NCBI GenBank assembly: GCA_900319275.1
Contig: ONNS01000004.1
Location: 1 to 61,214, forward strand
Length of the DNA stretch: 61,214 nucleotides
From: an uncultured Eubacteriales bacterium
GTDB lineage: Bacteria > Bacillota > Clostridia > Oscillospirales > Oscillospiraceae
Reading direction: 5' to 3'
Shown: positions 24,523-32,817 of the stretch, in pieces
Layout: each line of letters starts with the position of its first letter
Position numbering within the stretch: the stretch's first letter is position 1
Notes under the pieces: generated by a model
Database searches by the model: none
Seen by the model: only the letters and a program-made list of their open reading frames with translations
Told to the model about the DNA's origin: nothing
Position numbers and translations under genes: made by a program

Positions 24523-25410
24523 ATGAGCGATTACATTTTAAGCTGCTGCTCCCCGGCGGATCTGTCGAAGGAGCATTTTGAAGCGCGGGATATCCACTAC
24601 ATCTGCTTCCACTATTTCCTGGACGGCGTGGACCATCTGGACGACCTGGGGCAGACCGTCCCGTTCAAGCAGTTCTATCAGGCCATGCGCGACGGGGCCG
24701 ACACCAAGACCTCGCAGATCAGCATCACCGAGTATGTGGAATACTTTTCCGCTTTTTTGAAAGAGGGGAAGGACGTCGTCCATGTCACGCTCTCCTCGGG
24801 TATCTCCGGCACGGTCAACTCGGCCAGGAACGCCGCCAACGTCGTGATGGAGCGCTTCCCGGGCCGCAAGATCTATGTGGTCGACTCGCTCGGCGCGTCC
24901 TCGGGCTACGGCCTCATCATGGATGGCGCCGCGGACAGACGCGACGAGGGGATGAGCGCCGAGGAGCTTGTCCACTGGCTCGAGACGAACCGCCTGAAGC
25001 TGCACCACTGGTTCTTCTCGTCCGACCTGACCTTCTTCGTCAAGGGCGGCCGCATCTCCAAGACGGCCGGCGTCTTCGGCGGTCTGCTGGAGATCTGCCC
25101 GCTGATGAATATGGACAACGAGGGCCATCTGCGCCCGCGCTTCAAGATCCGCACGAAAAAGCGCGTCATCCGCGAGATCGTCAAAAAGATGGAAGAAAAC
25201 GCCCGCGACGGCCTGAACTACGACGGCAAATGCTATATCTCGATGTCCGACTGCCTTGACGACGCGAAGGCGGTCGCGCAGCTCGTGGAGGAGCGCTTCC
25301 CGAAGCTCAACGGCAAGGTTGAGATCAACGACATCGGCAACCTGATCGGCAGCCACACCGGCCCGGGCACTGTGGCTCTGTTCTTCTGGGGCAGCGAGCG
25401 CGTGGATTGA
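24523..25410 (+). CDS. DegV-family fatty-acid-binding protein
   Basis: A 295-aa DegV protein. KTSQISITEYVEYF, VHVTLSSGISGTVNSA, VDSLGASSGYGL and FVKGGRISKTAG are family signatures, and the C-terminal SHTGPGTVALFFWG is complete. DegV/FakB proteins bind a fatty acid and present it to the FakA kinase for lipid synthesis; no fakA lies here, so the link is by family only. GGAAGGAGTC precedes the ATG. Monocistronic. Confidence 0.93.
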   Translation: MSDYILSCCSPADLSKEHFEARDIHYICFHYFLDGVDHLDDLGQTVPFKQFYQAMRDGADTKTSQISITEYVEYFSAFLKEGKDVVHVTLSSGISGTVNSARNAANVVMERFPGRKIYVVDSLGASSGYGLIMDGAADRRDEGMSAEELVHWLETNRLKLHHWFFSSDLTFFVKGGRISKTAGVFGGLLEICPLMNMDNEGHLRPRFKIRTKKRVIREIVKKMEENARDGLNYDGKCYISMSDCLDDAKAVAQLVEERFPKLNGKVEINDIGNLIGSHTGPGTVALFFWGSERVD

Positions 25411-25421
25411 TATACACCAAT

Positions 25422-25472
25422 AACAGATAAGCGGCGGGTCCGTTCAACGGATCCGCCGCTTATCTGTTTTAT
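25422..25472. terminator. Bidirectional terminator between degV and the amidohydrolase gene
   Basis: ACAGATAAGCGGCGGATCC-type arms: ACAGATAAGCGGCGG(G)TCCGTT pairs with AACGGATCCGCCGCTTATCTGT and TTTTAT follows. It lies between convergent genes. Confidence 0.85.
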
Positions 25473-26731
25473 AGCGTTCGTACAAAGGCGTTGGCCTCGG
25501 CGTAGATTTTCGCCGGTTCATCCCCGACAAAGAACGCGCCGTTTTCGTAGAGGACCTTTCCGTTGACCATGGTCAAACGCACATTCTCCTTGCTCCCGGC
25601 GTAGACCAGGTTTTTCGTCAGGTTGTGGAGCGGCTGCATGTTGGGCCGCTGCAGGTCGATGACGATCAGGTCGGCCCGCTTGCCCTCGGCGATGTCGTCG
25701 CAATCCGCAAGCCCCATCGCCCGGGCCCCGCCGACGCATGCCATCTCGAGCACGCTGTCGGCGGCGCAGACCGAGGCGTCCTTCTCCGCGACCTTCTGCA
25801 GCGCGGAGACGAGATACATCTCGCGGAACATATCGAGCGCGTTGTTGCTGGCCGCACCGTCGGTGCCGATGGCGAGCGGGACGCCGGCCCTCTGCAGCTT
25901 CACGATCGGCGCGATACCGCTCGCGAGCTTGAGGTTCGAGGCGGGGTTGGTCACGGCCCAGAGCTGCTTGCGCGCAAACAGGGCGATATCCTCCTCGCTC
26001 ATATAGCAGCAGTGATAGCCGCCGCCGCCGTAGTCGAAAAGCCCGAGCGAATCGAGCACCTGGGGCGGCGTCGTGCCGTAGCGCTCGATGCAGCCGTCCA
26101 CCTCGGATTTTGTCTCGCTCAGATGGGCAAAGCAGGGGGAGCGGTATTTCTTCACCAGCGAGGCCATGTACGCCATGCGCTCGCGGCAGGTGGTGTACTC
26201 GCCGTGGATGCCCATGGTCATCGAGATCAGCTCGTGCAGGGAATTGTACTTGATGTAGTCGCGCTCGACCTGGGTGATGTCCTTATCAAAATCGTTGAAG
26301 CCCGAGCACAGCACGGCCTGAAAGCCCGCGTCGATGCAGGCGGCCGTGAAGGCGTCGTTGTGGACGTACATATCAAAGCAGGCTGTGATGCCGCTCGATA
26401 CATACTCCATGATGCCGAGCTTCGTGAAGGTATAGACGGCCCCGTCGGTGAGCTTGGCCTCGTTCGGCCAGACCTGCTCGCTCAGCCAGTTCTTGAGCGG
26501 CATATCGTCGGCCTTCGAGCGCAGGAAGGTCATAGCGGTGTGCGTGTGCGCGTTTTTGAAGCCCGGCAGCAGCAGATCGCCGCGCAGGTCGATCGTGCGA
26601 TCAAAGTGCGGCGCATCCGCGCGCGCAGCCCCGACATAGACGATCCGGCCGCCGTCGATCCAGACTTCATCTTCGGTCACGCGCATCTCCGGGGCAAAGC
26701 GCAGCACCCGACCGTTAAAGAATCGTATCAT
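25469..26731 (-). CDS. mtaD: Amidohydrolase, probable S-adenosylhomocysteine/5'-methylthioadenosine deaminase
   Basis: A 420-aa metal-dependent amidohydrolase of the MtaD/SsnA type. Metal and catalytic residues: HTHTAMTFLR, HGEYTTC, HLSETKSE (the HxxE after strand 5) and GTDGAASNN. The family deaminates SAH, MTA or adenosine. The ATG at 26731 is preceded by AAGGACTTGCCA; a TTG two codons earlier is too close to that site. It follows gatD by about 10 bases in a leftward unit with murT, but the shared transcription does not imply shared function. Confidence 0.85.
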   Translation of the reverse strand: MIRFFNGRVLRFAPEMRVTEDEVWIDGGRIVYVGAARADAPHFDRTIDLRGDLLLPGFKNAHTHTAMTFLRSKADDMPLKNWLSEQVWPNEAKLTDGAVYTFTKLGIMEYVSSGITACFDMYVHNDAFTAACIDAGFQAVLCSGFNDFDKDITQVERDYIKYNSLHELISMTMGIHGEYTTCRERMAYMASLVKKYRSPCFAHLSETKSEVDGCIERYGTTPPQVLDSLGLFDYGGGGYHCCYMSEEDIALFARKQLWAVTNPASNLKLASGIAPIVKLQRAGVPLAIGTDGAASNNALDMFREMYLVSALQKVAEKDASVCAADSVLEMACVGGARAMGLADCDDIAEGKRADLIVIDLQRPNMQPLHNLTKNLVYAGSKENVRLTMVNGKVLYENGAFFVGDEPAKIYAEANAFVRTL

Positions 26732-26741
26732 TGGCAAGTCC

Positions 26742-27470
26742 TTACTCTAATTTTTTGCACATCTCGTCGTGCGCGGCGAGCTCGGCGGCATCGTCAAGCG
26801 GCGCGAGCTCGGCCTTTCCGTATTTCCGCTCGAGCGCGGTTTTCAGCAGCAGGTCGCAGAAGGCCGGGTTTTTCGGCAGAAGGGGCCCGTGGCTGTAGGT
26901 GCCGAATACGTTCTTGTAGTGGGCGCCCTCGGTGCCGTCCTCGCCGTTGTTGCCAAAGCCCTTCAGCACGTGGCCGAGCGGCTCGAGCGAGGGGCCGAGG
27001 TACGTCTTGCCGCTGTGGTTTTCAAAGCCGACGATCACGCTGCCCCCGGCGCTCTCGCTGCACTGAAATTTGTAGTTGCCGATCATGCGCGTGTCCGAGC
27101 CCTTCGTGTACAGGTCCAGCGCGCCGATGAAGTCGCAGCGCTCGCCGGTGTGGGTCTCGTAATAGGCGCCGAGCATCTGATAGCCGCCGCAGATCGTCAG
27201 AAACGGCAGGCCGTCTTCAACCGCGGCCAGGATCTCTTTGTCGCGCCCTCGGTGCAGATCGTCGAGCAGCACCTGCTGCTCAAAGTCCTGGCCGCCGCCG
27301 ATGAAGACAAGGTCGTATTGGGAAAGGCCGAGCGGCGAGCCGATCGGGGCGTTGGTGACGCTAACGCCAATGCCGCGCCACTGCAGGCGGCGGCTCATGC
27401 ACAGGATATTGCCGGTATCCCCGTAGAGATTCAGCACGTCGGGGTAGAGATGGCAGATTTTCAGTTCCAT
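26742..27470 (-). CDS. gatD: Lipid II isoglutaminyl synthase, glutamine amidotransferase subunit GatD
   Basis: A 242-aa class I glutamine amidotransferase-like (CobB/CobQ type) protein. LNLYGDTGNILCM is the family opening. The nucleophile Cys94 (TICGGYQ), Arg128 and His194 (TYSHGPLLP) line up with Cys94, Arg128 and His189 known in Staphylococcus aureus GatD. It releases ammonia from glutamine for MurT, which amidates D-Glu in the lipid II stem peptide. The ATG at 27470 has GGGGG upstream. It follows murT by 21 bases. Confidence 0.95.
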   Translation of the reverse strand: MELKICHLYPDVLNLYGDTGNILCMSRRLQWRGIGVSVTNAPIGSPLGLSQYDLVFIGGGQDFEQQVLLDDLHRGRDKEILAAVEDGLPFLTICGGYQMLGAYYETHTGERCDFIGALDLYTKGSDTRMIGNYKFQCSESAGGSVIVGFENHSGKTYLGPSLEPLGHVLKGFGNNGEDGTEGAHYKNVFGTYSHGPLLPKNPAFCDLLLKTALERKYGKAELAPLDDAAELAAHDEMCKKLE

Positions 27471-27491
27471 GGTGTTCAACCCCCTTCGCCC

Positions 27492-28868
27492 TCATTCCCA
27501 GAATTCACTGCCGCCCACGTGGCGCACCACGGTGGAGCGCAGCTCCAGCATGGCGGTATAGGTCGGCATCAGCACGATTGGCAGCGTCTCGTCATTCAGC
27601 TGCGAGACGATCGTCTCATAGCTGCGCTCAAGCGTGAGACGCTCGGCCGGCACACCGGCGTACTTGATACGAAGCAGCATGTCGGACGCGCGGTCGCCCG
27701 AGACGATGACCTTCTCCAGCCGCGGCCCGAGCGCGCCGAGCTTTTCAAATTCCGCGTCCCAGATCCAGCTGATGTCGGTGCCGTCGGCCCCGCGGTCGTT
27801 GAGACAGACGACGAGCACAAAGTGTTCCTGCATCTCCTGCAGGAAGTTCAGTACCTGGCTGCAGCCGGCGGGATTTTTCACGAGCACCATGCGCGCCCCG
27901 GCCTTGCCGAGCGGGAACTGCTCCATGCGCCCGAAGCCGCAGTTAAAATGGCCGAGCGCCGCAATGCCGGTGTCAACGTCAATGCCCATCTCGGTGACAG
28001 CCGCGAGGGCCCCGGCGGCGTTGTAGATGTTATAGACCGCGGGCAGGTTTGTCCGGACGAGCTTGCGCTCCCCGCGCACGTCCATGACGACCGTGCTGCC
28101 GTCCAGCTTCTGTTCGACGATCTCGGTCACGGCCACGTCGGCGGCGTGGCGGGCATAGCCGCACTTCGGGCAGCGGAAGCCGCCGAGATGGGCGTAGGTG
28201 CGGTAGTCATAGTCGTATTTCGTCTTGCAGCGGATGCAGTGCGTCGCGTCCGAGACCGGCGGCTCCGGCGCATCGTGCGCCGCGGCGGATTTCTCAAGCC
28301 CGTACCAGATCACTTTGTTCGGCAGATCCCCAGCGAGAGAAGCCGTCAGCGAGCAGTCGGCGTTGAGGCACAGCGTAGTCTCGGGCAGGCCGGTCAGCGC
28401 CGTGCGGATGTTCGAGAGCGTGTGGGTCACCTCGCCGTAGCGGTCCAGCTGGTCGCGAAAGAGGTTCGTCACGATCACGACCTTGGGCCGCAGCTGCGGG
28501 AAAACCTTGACGGCGGCGGCCTCGTCGCACTCGATCACGGCGTAATCGCATTTCGGCTTGCCGGTGAGCGTGGCGTTCATGATGAACTCGGTCGTGATGC
28601 CGGAGATCAGGTTGGCGCCGGAGCGGTTGGAAAAGTAGCTGAGCTTGGCGTCGGCAAAGGCCTGCTCCACCATGCGCGCGCTGCTGGTCTTGCCGTTGGT
28701 GCCGGTGATGGCGACGGCTTTGACGTCCTTCGCGAGATAGCGCAGCAGCTGCGGACAGAGCTTTAAGGCCATGCGGCCGGGCATATCGGTGCCGCCGCGG
28801 TGGATGACGCGCGAGATCCAACGCACCAGCCGCCCCAGCAGCAGGGCAAAAAAGACTTTGATTTTCAT
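27492..28868 (-). CDS. murT: Lipid II isoglutaminyl synthase, Mur ligase-like subunit MurT
   Basis: A 458-aa Mur-ligase family protein with the ATP site ITGTNGKTSSARM (about residue 50), the MurT-specific Cys4 zinc ribbon (CIRCKTK ... CPKCGYA, about residues 215-245) and the C-terminal DUF1727 domain ending in the GatD-contacting region. With GatD it converts D-Glu at position 2 of lipid II to D-isoglutamine at the cytoplasmic membrane. The ATG at 28868 follows GGAGAACTGT; the frame is open further upstream but runs into a repeat element. Confidence 0.95.
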   Translation of the reverse strand: MKIKVFFALLLGRLVRWISRVIHRGGTDMPGRMALKLCPQLLRYLAKDVKAVAITGTNGKTSSARMVEQAFADAKLSYFSNRSGANLISGITTEFIMNATLTGKPKCDYAVIECDEAAAVKVFPQLRPKVVIVTNLFRDQLDRYGEVTHTLSNIRTALTGLPETTLCLNADCSLTASLAGDLPNKVIWYGLEKSAAAHDAPEPPVSDATHCIRCKTKYDYDYRTYAHLGGFRCPKCGYARHAADVAVTEIVEQKLDGSTVVMDVRGERKLVRTNLPAVYNIYNAAGALAAVTEMGIDVDTGIAALGHFNCGFGRMEQFPLGKAGARMVLVKNPAGCSQVLNFLQEMQEHFVLVVCLNDRGADGTDISWIWDAEFEKLGALGPRLEKVIVSGDRASDMLLRIKYAGVPAERLTLERSYETIVSQLNDETLPIVLMPTYTAMLELRSTVVRHVGGSEFWE

Positions 28869-28901
28869 ACAGTTCTCCGTTCTGTCGGGAAAGATAAAGG
28901 A

Positions 28902-28930
28902 AGTATACCATAGACCTATGCGTTTGCCAA
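28902..28930 (-). promoter_or_regulatory. murT-gatD promoter
   Basis: Minus strand TTGGCA (28930-28925), a 17-base spacer and TATACT (28907-28902), 34 bases before the murT ATG. Confidence 0.7.
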
Positions 28931-28945
28931 CGGAAAAATACCATC

Positions 28946-29150
28946 CTTGGCTCGCCCCCGAGCGAAAGCGAGAGGGGAGAGCTGGCGCGATAGCGCCTGA
29001 GAGGGGCTGCCGCGCCCACGCCGCCGGTGGCGGATGAAGTGGGCCCGGCAGCTCCGCAGCCGCGCCATTGGCGGGCCGTCGCGTAAGCAGGCCCGGGAAT
29101 GGCATTCGCGGCAAGGCGGCCTGCCTCCCTACGGCGGGGCGAGGCAAGAG
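28946..29150. repeat. Dispersed repeat R4, copy 1 (about 205 bp)
   Basis: Starts CTTGGCTCGCCCCCG and ends GGGGCGAGGCAAGA, which are near-complementary ends. Inside are GAGAGCTGGCGCGATAGCGC, CACGCCGCCGGTGGCGG and CGCCATTGGCGGGCCGTCGC, all near-identical to the copy at 45634-45892. It lies between murT and the GNAT gene, which are both transcribed leftward. Confidence 0.85.
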
Positions 29151-29153
29151 CCT

Positions 29154-29927
29154 TCAGTCAAACGCGAGATCCCACACGGTGTCCGCCGGCAGCGCGGTAT
29201 CGAGCGCCATATAGGGTTCGTCCCCGCCCGCGGACATCAGGCGCACGCGCTCACAGCCGAGCGCCTTGCCGAGCGCGGCGGCGGCGCGTTCGCGGTCGGG
29301 ACCCAGACACTCGCGGACGGTCAGTATTCCCTCGTCAAAGCTCGCGGCGCAGAGACATTCGCCGACCGCGTACAGCCCGCCGCCAAAGCTGCGGCAGTTG
29401 AGCGCCTCGGCCTCGATCGCGGTTTGACCGAGGCAAAGATGCGGCCGCCCGGCGAGCAACTCCTCACGCCGGGCATTGTACGCCGCGGCGTCGAGCGAGC
29501 GCACCGGCAGCGCACCGCCGGCGTCCAGCGTCTCCCAGCCACGGTAAAGAGCATGGCGCGTGCCGATGATTTCCCGGTACCAGATACGCAGCGGCTCGCT
29601 CGCGGGCAGGGTCGCGATCACGCGGCCCTCGCGCCGCCCATCCTCGGCGCAGGCGCGGCAGAGCGCCGCCCCGAGACCGCGGCGGCGGCAGTGCTCGTCG
29701 ACGGCCACGGCGTAGAGATATCCTACACGCCGCCCATCGGTGAGACTCAAATCACAGATCAGGTACGCCATGCCGACGATGGCTCCGTCCTCCACCGCCG
29801 CGTAGCCGAAGCCCAGCCGCTCGAGCAGCGAGAGAAAGCCCAGCGCATAGTCCTCACTGTCGCCAAAGGCGCGGTGCCACAGCGCGGCCAGGGCGGGGTA
29901 GTCCCCGCGCTCAGTCCGCCGCAGCAT
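29154..29927 (-). CDS. GNAT-family N-acetyltransferase
   Basis: A 257-aa protein with the GNAT acetyl-CoA fold in the N-terminal 130 residues: AIVGMAYLICDL, VGYLYAVAVDEHCRRRGLGAALC (motif A, R-x-x-G-x-G/A) and a C-terminal half that looks like a second degenerate GNAT or SCP-type domain. Substrate unknown. Its ATG lies inside the end of the DUF2156 gene (17-base overlap), so it is the last gene of the leftward cca-udg-DUF2156-GNAT unit. Confidence 0.82.
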   Translation of the reverse strand: MLRRTERGDYPALAALWHRAFGDSEDYALGFLSLLERLGFGYAAVEDGAIVGMAYLICDLSLTDGRRVGYLYAVAVDEHCRRRGLGAALCRACAEDGRREGRVIATLPASEPLRIWYREIIGTRHALYRGWETLDAGGALPVRSLDAAAYNARREELLAGRPHLCLGQTAIEAEALNCRSFGGGLYAVGECLCAASFDEGILTVRECLGPDRERAAAALGKALGCERVRLMSAGGDEPYMALDTALPADTVWDLAFD

Positions 29928-30846
29928 GGTTGTCCACCCAGTGCGCCGTGTATTTCTTCAGCTTGTAGGCGGGGCGGTAGCTCTCCTTCGAGCGGCGCAG
30001 CGACTCGAGCCCCATGTCGTCCTCACGGTTGATGTAGGTGAGCTGCGGATATTTTTGCATGAGCATCCTGGTAAACTCCCTGCATACCATGGGGTAGGCT
30101 CCGTTGATGCTGCCCTCGGCCTTCTCAAAGTGGACGTCGAAGGTGTCGCCGCAGATGAGCTCACCGACCGTGAAGCCGACGATGCGGCCGTTGGCAAACA
30201 GCACGCCGCCGTCCATGTTCAGATATTCATACACGGCAAAGCAGCGGATCAGCGCGTCGTGCTCATAGACCACGCTGCGGTCGAGCCGCTCGCGGTTTTC
30301 CTCCTCCCAGAGATCCAGCATGTCGAGACAGTCGGGGATCAGCTCACGCGTCAGCGGCTCAAACGACCAGTCGTTTTCCGCCTCAAAGCGGTTGGCGTGG
30401 TTCTTCTTGGAATGGAGCGACTTCCCGGCATAGGTGCTGAGCTTTTCGGCGAGATAGATGTAGTCGGCGTTGTCCTCGTCCTCCTGATAGGAAAAGCAGC
30501 CGGGGTACTCCTCTTCCAGCAGCGCGCGGTGTTCCTCGGTGATGCCGCGCAGGCAGAAGCAGGTACTCTGCGCCTCGGCGTAGGCGCGCAGCGCCTCGAT
30601 GGCCGGGCGGAGCGGCCCGCTGCCGATCGGGAAGACGAACATCGGCCGCCCGGCATAGCGCAGCTTGACGAGCAGCCGGTCGCCGAGCCGGGCCGCCAGC
30701 TGACGATAGCGCTTGTCCCAGATATAGATGTTGCCGAAATTGAAGTCGGCGCTGCGGCTGTTTTCGGCCATGACGATGGCGTCCACCCAGTCCTTGTCTC
30801 GCAGCGTGAATTTTTTGAATTCGATCATAGAAGCATCCGTCTCCAT
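29911..30846 (-). CDS. DUF2156 (phosphatidylglycerol lysyltransferase C-terminal-like) protein
   Basis: A 311-aa soluble protein of the DUF2156 family, built of two GNAT-like halves. FNFGNIYIWDKRY, AEKLSTYAGKSLHSKKNHANRF and the ending INREDDMGLESLRRSKESYRPAYKLKKY are hallmark stretches. Relatives form the catalytic part of MprF-type aminoacyl-lipid transferases, but this one has no membrane domain and its substrate is unknown. The ATG at 30846 overlaps the uracil-DNA glycosylase stop (TAATG); a second ATG six codons in is an alternative. Confidence 0.85.
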   Translation of the reverse strand: METDASMIEFKKFTLRDKDWVDAIVMAENSRSADFNFGNIYIWDKRYRQLAARLGDRLLVKLRYAGRPMFVFPIGSGPLRPAIEALRAYAEAQSTCFCLRGITEEHRALLEEEYPGCFSYQEDEDNADYIYLAEKLSTYAGKSLHSKKNHANRFEAENDWSFEPLTRELIPDCLDMLDLWEEENRERLDRSVVYEHDALIRCFAVYEYLNMDGGVLFANGRIVGFTVGELICGDTFDVHFEKAEGSINGAYPMVCREFTRMLMQKYPQLTYINREDDMGLESLRRSKESYRPAYKLKKYTAHWVDNHAAAD

Positions 30847-31442
30847 TATTCGTCGGAGTCATAGACCTCGGGGCAGTTGTCCCGGATCAGCGTGCGCAGC
30901 ACCATCAGATCCTCAAAGGCGTCCGGCCGCTTCGAGGGATCGCGCAGCAGGGCCGAGGGGTGGAAGGTCGCCATCCAGAGGATGCCCTGCCGCTCCTGCC
31001 AGGTGCCGTGCTCGCGCGTGATGCGCAGATCGGCGCGCAGCAGCCCCTTCCCGGCGATCCGGCCGACGCAGACGATGATTTTCGGCTGCACCAGCTTGAT
31101 CTGCCGGTCCAGCCACTCGCTGCAGGCGTCCATCTCCAGCTGCTCGGGGTCGCGGTTGTGCGGCGGACGGCATTTGACCATGTTGGCAATATAGACCTTT
31201 GTGCGGTCGAGGTCGATGATCGCGAGCATTGTATCTAATAGCTGGCCCGCCGGGCCGACAAAGGGTACGCCCTGCTTATCCTCCTGTTCGCCCGGCCCTT
31301 CGCCGATCAGCATGACGCGCGCGTGCCGGTTGCCGGTGCCGAAAACCAGACTGTTCCGGCTCTGCCCCAGCGGGCAGCGCATACAGCCGCGGCAGCTGTG
31401 CTCGAGCTCTTCCCAGCTGTCAGTGTTTGTTCTCTCGTCCAT
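30846..31442 (-). CDS. Family 4 (iron-sulfur) uracil-DNA glycosylase
   Basis: A 198-aa UDGa-type glycosylase. Iron-sulfur Cys residues: Cys17 and Cys20 (CRGC), then KCRPPHNRDP and DACSEWL. The catalytic motif A is GEGPGEQED and motif B is FHPSALLRDPSKR. It removes uracil from DNA. The start touches the cca stop (TAAATG). Its partner in base-excision repair is not encoded here. Confidence 0.92.
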   Translation of the reverse strand: MDERTNTDSWEELEHSCRGCMRCPLGQSRNSLVFGTGNRHARVMLIGEGPGEQEDKQGVPFVGPAGQLLDTMLAIIDLDRTKVYIANMVKCRPPHNRDPEQLEMDACSEWLDRQIKLVQPKIIVCVGRIAGKGLLRADLRITREHGTWQERQGILWMATFHPSALLRDPSKRPDAFEDLMVLRTLIRDNCPEVYDSDE

Positions 31443-32633
31443 TTATTCTTCAGTTCCTTTGGCCAGATTCAGCAGGATCTCCCGGGTGTTGTTCCCGGGG
31501 AAGGAGATCACATAGTCCAGCAGAAAATTCAGCATATCGCCCAGCGTCCGCCCGCGCAGGCCCAGGGCGAGCAGATCGTCGCCGCTGACAGCCAGGTGCT
31601 TCATCGAAAAGCACTCGCCGCTCTTGAGCACCGCCGCGAGCGCACGCTCAGAGCGGCCGCCGCGCAGCGCGTCGCGCAGCTTCGCGCTGCAGCGCACGGT
31701 CTCAACGCCATAATCTCGCAGCTGTCGCTTCCATTCGACGGCGCTTTTCGGCACAGACGCTTCCAGCAGCGCCGCGGCGTCGGCACTGCAGCGGATCGTG
31801 CGGTTGTCGAGCCGCAATGCGGCGAGAAAGTCCTGCACCGAGGCGATGCAGCCGGCTTCCTTCAACAAAACGGCCGCGGCGCACCAGCGCGGCAGCGCCT
31901 TGCGCGGCAGCAGCGCGATGCGCGAAAACGGCGCTTCGCCCTCCGGCCGCCGCCGAAGATAGCGATCGAGCAGCCCGGCCGAGATCAGCGTGCCCAGCAG
32001 CTCGGGATGGGAGCTCAGCAGCAGCTTCTCCAGCTCGTCGCGCACACGCTCGACCGCCAGCGCGGCAGAGAGCGGGGCAAGCTTATAGATGGCGGCCAGT
32101 GTCTCCGCCTCGATCGTAAAGTTCAGCTTTGCGGCAAAGCGGATGGCGCGGAACATCCGCAGCGCGTCCTCCTCAAAGCGGCGCTCCGGCTCGCCCACGC
32201 AGCGGATCAGCCGGTTTCGGATGTCGTCCACGCCGCCGAAGGGGTCGGCGATCAGACCGTCCGGCGGCAGGGCGATCGCGTTCATTGTGAAATCCCGGCG
32301 GCTCAGGTCGGTGCGCAGATCGGCGACAAAGCATACGGCATCGGGGTGGCGATGGTCGCTGTAGCTGCCCTCGGTGCGAAAAGTCGTGACCTCGACGGCG
32401 CGTTTGTGCTCCCATACGGTCACGGTGCCGTGCTTGAGCCCGGTCGGCTCGGCGTGGGGAAAGATCGTGAGCACCTCCTCGGGCAGGGCGGAGGTGCAGA
32501 TATCCCAGTCGTGGGGGGTGACGCCCAGAAGCATATCCCGGACGCAGCCGCCCACGAGATACGCCAGATGCCCCCTGGCCTGCAGGGCCGTCAGGACCTG
32601 ACGGACGGCGCTCGGCGGCGTGATTGCGGACAT
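31443..32633 (-). CDS. cca: CCA tRNA nucleotidyltransferase
   Basis: A 396-aa class II nucleotidyltransferase of the poly(A) polymerase/CCA-adding superfamily. Head domain: LVGGCVRDMLLG and the DxD pair in HDWDICTSA; then RRDFTMNAIA and the neck motif EDALRMFRAIRFAAKLNF. It lacks a recognisable HD domain. It builds or repairs the 3' CCA of tRNAs. I chose the ATG at 32633 because AGGAGGGGTCGT precedes it and it starts just before the head domain. First gene of a leftward four-gene unit. Confidence 0.9.
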   Translation of the reverse strand: MSAITPPSAVRQVLTALQARGHLAYLVGGCVRDMLLGVTPHDWDICTSALPEEVLTIFPHAEPTGLKHGTVTVWEHKRAVEVTTFRTEGSYSDHRHPDAVCFVADLRTDLSRRDFTMNAIALPPDGLIADPFGGVDDIRNRLIRCVGEPERRFEEDALRMFRAIRFAAKLNFTIEAETLAAIYKLAPLSAALAVERVRDELEKLLLSSHPELLGTLISAGLLDRYLRRRPEGEAPFSRIALLPRKALPRWCAAAVLLKEAGCIASVQDFLAALRLDNRTIRCSADAAALLEASVPKSAVEWKRQLRDYGVETVRCSAKLRDALRGGRSERALAAVLKSGECFSMKHLAVSGDDLLALGLRGRTLGDMLNFLLDYVISFPGNNTREILLNLAKGTEE

Positions 32634-32657
32634 ACGACCCCTCCTGATATATATTTC

Positions 32658-32686
32658 TTGCATTTCGCAAAAAAGCAAGGTATAAT
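32658..32686 (+). promoter_or_regulatory. murC promoter
   Basis: TTGCAT (32658-32663), a 17-base spacer and TATAAT (32681-32686). The untranslated leader to the ATG is about 125 bases and includes a GC-rich CCCCGGCGGGGA dyad. Confidence 0.7.
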
Positions 32687-32817
32687 ATTCAAAATTGCAA
32701 ATCGTGCAACTGCATTGTTTATACTATTGATTTTACCATTTCTTGGCCCGCACATCAACAGAAATTTTGTCTCCCCGGCGGGGAGCGGCGGGCTGATCAA
32801 AGAAACGGAGTGTTTAT

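Noticed and set aside
27492-29147. MurT with a 93-residue N-terminal extension
   Set aside because: The extension translates repeat R4 and the promoter; the ATG at 28868 has a ribosome site and begins the conserved protein.
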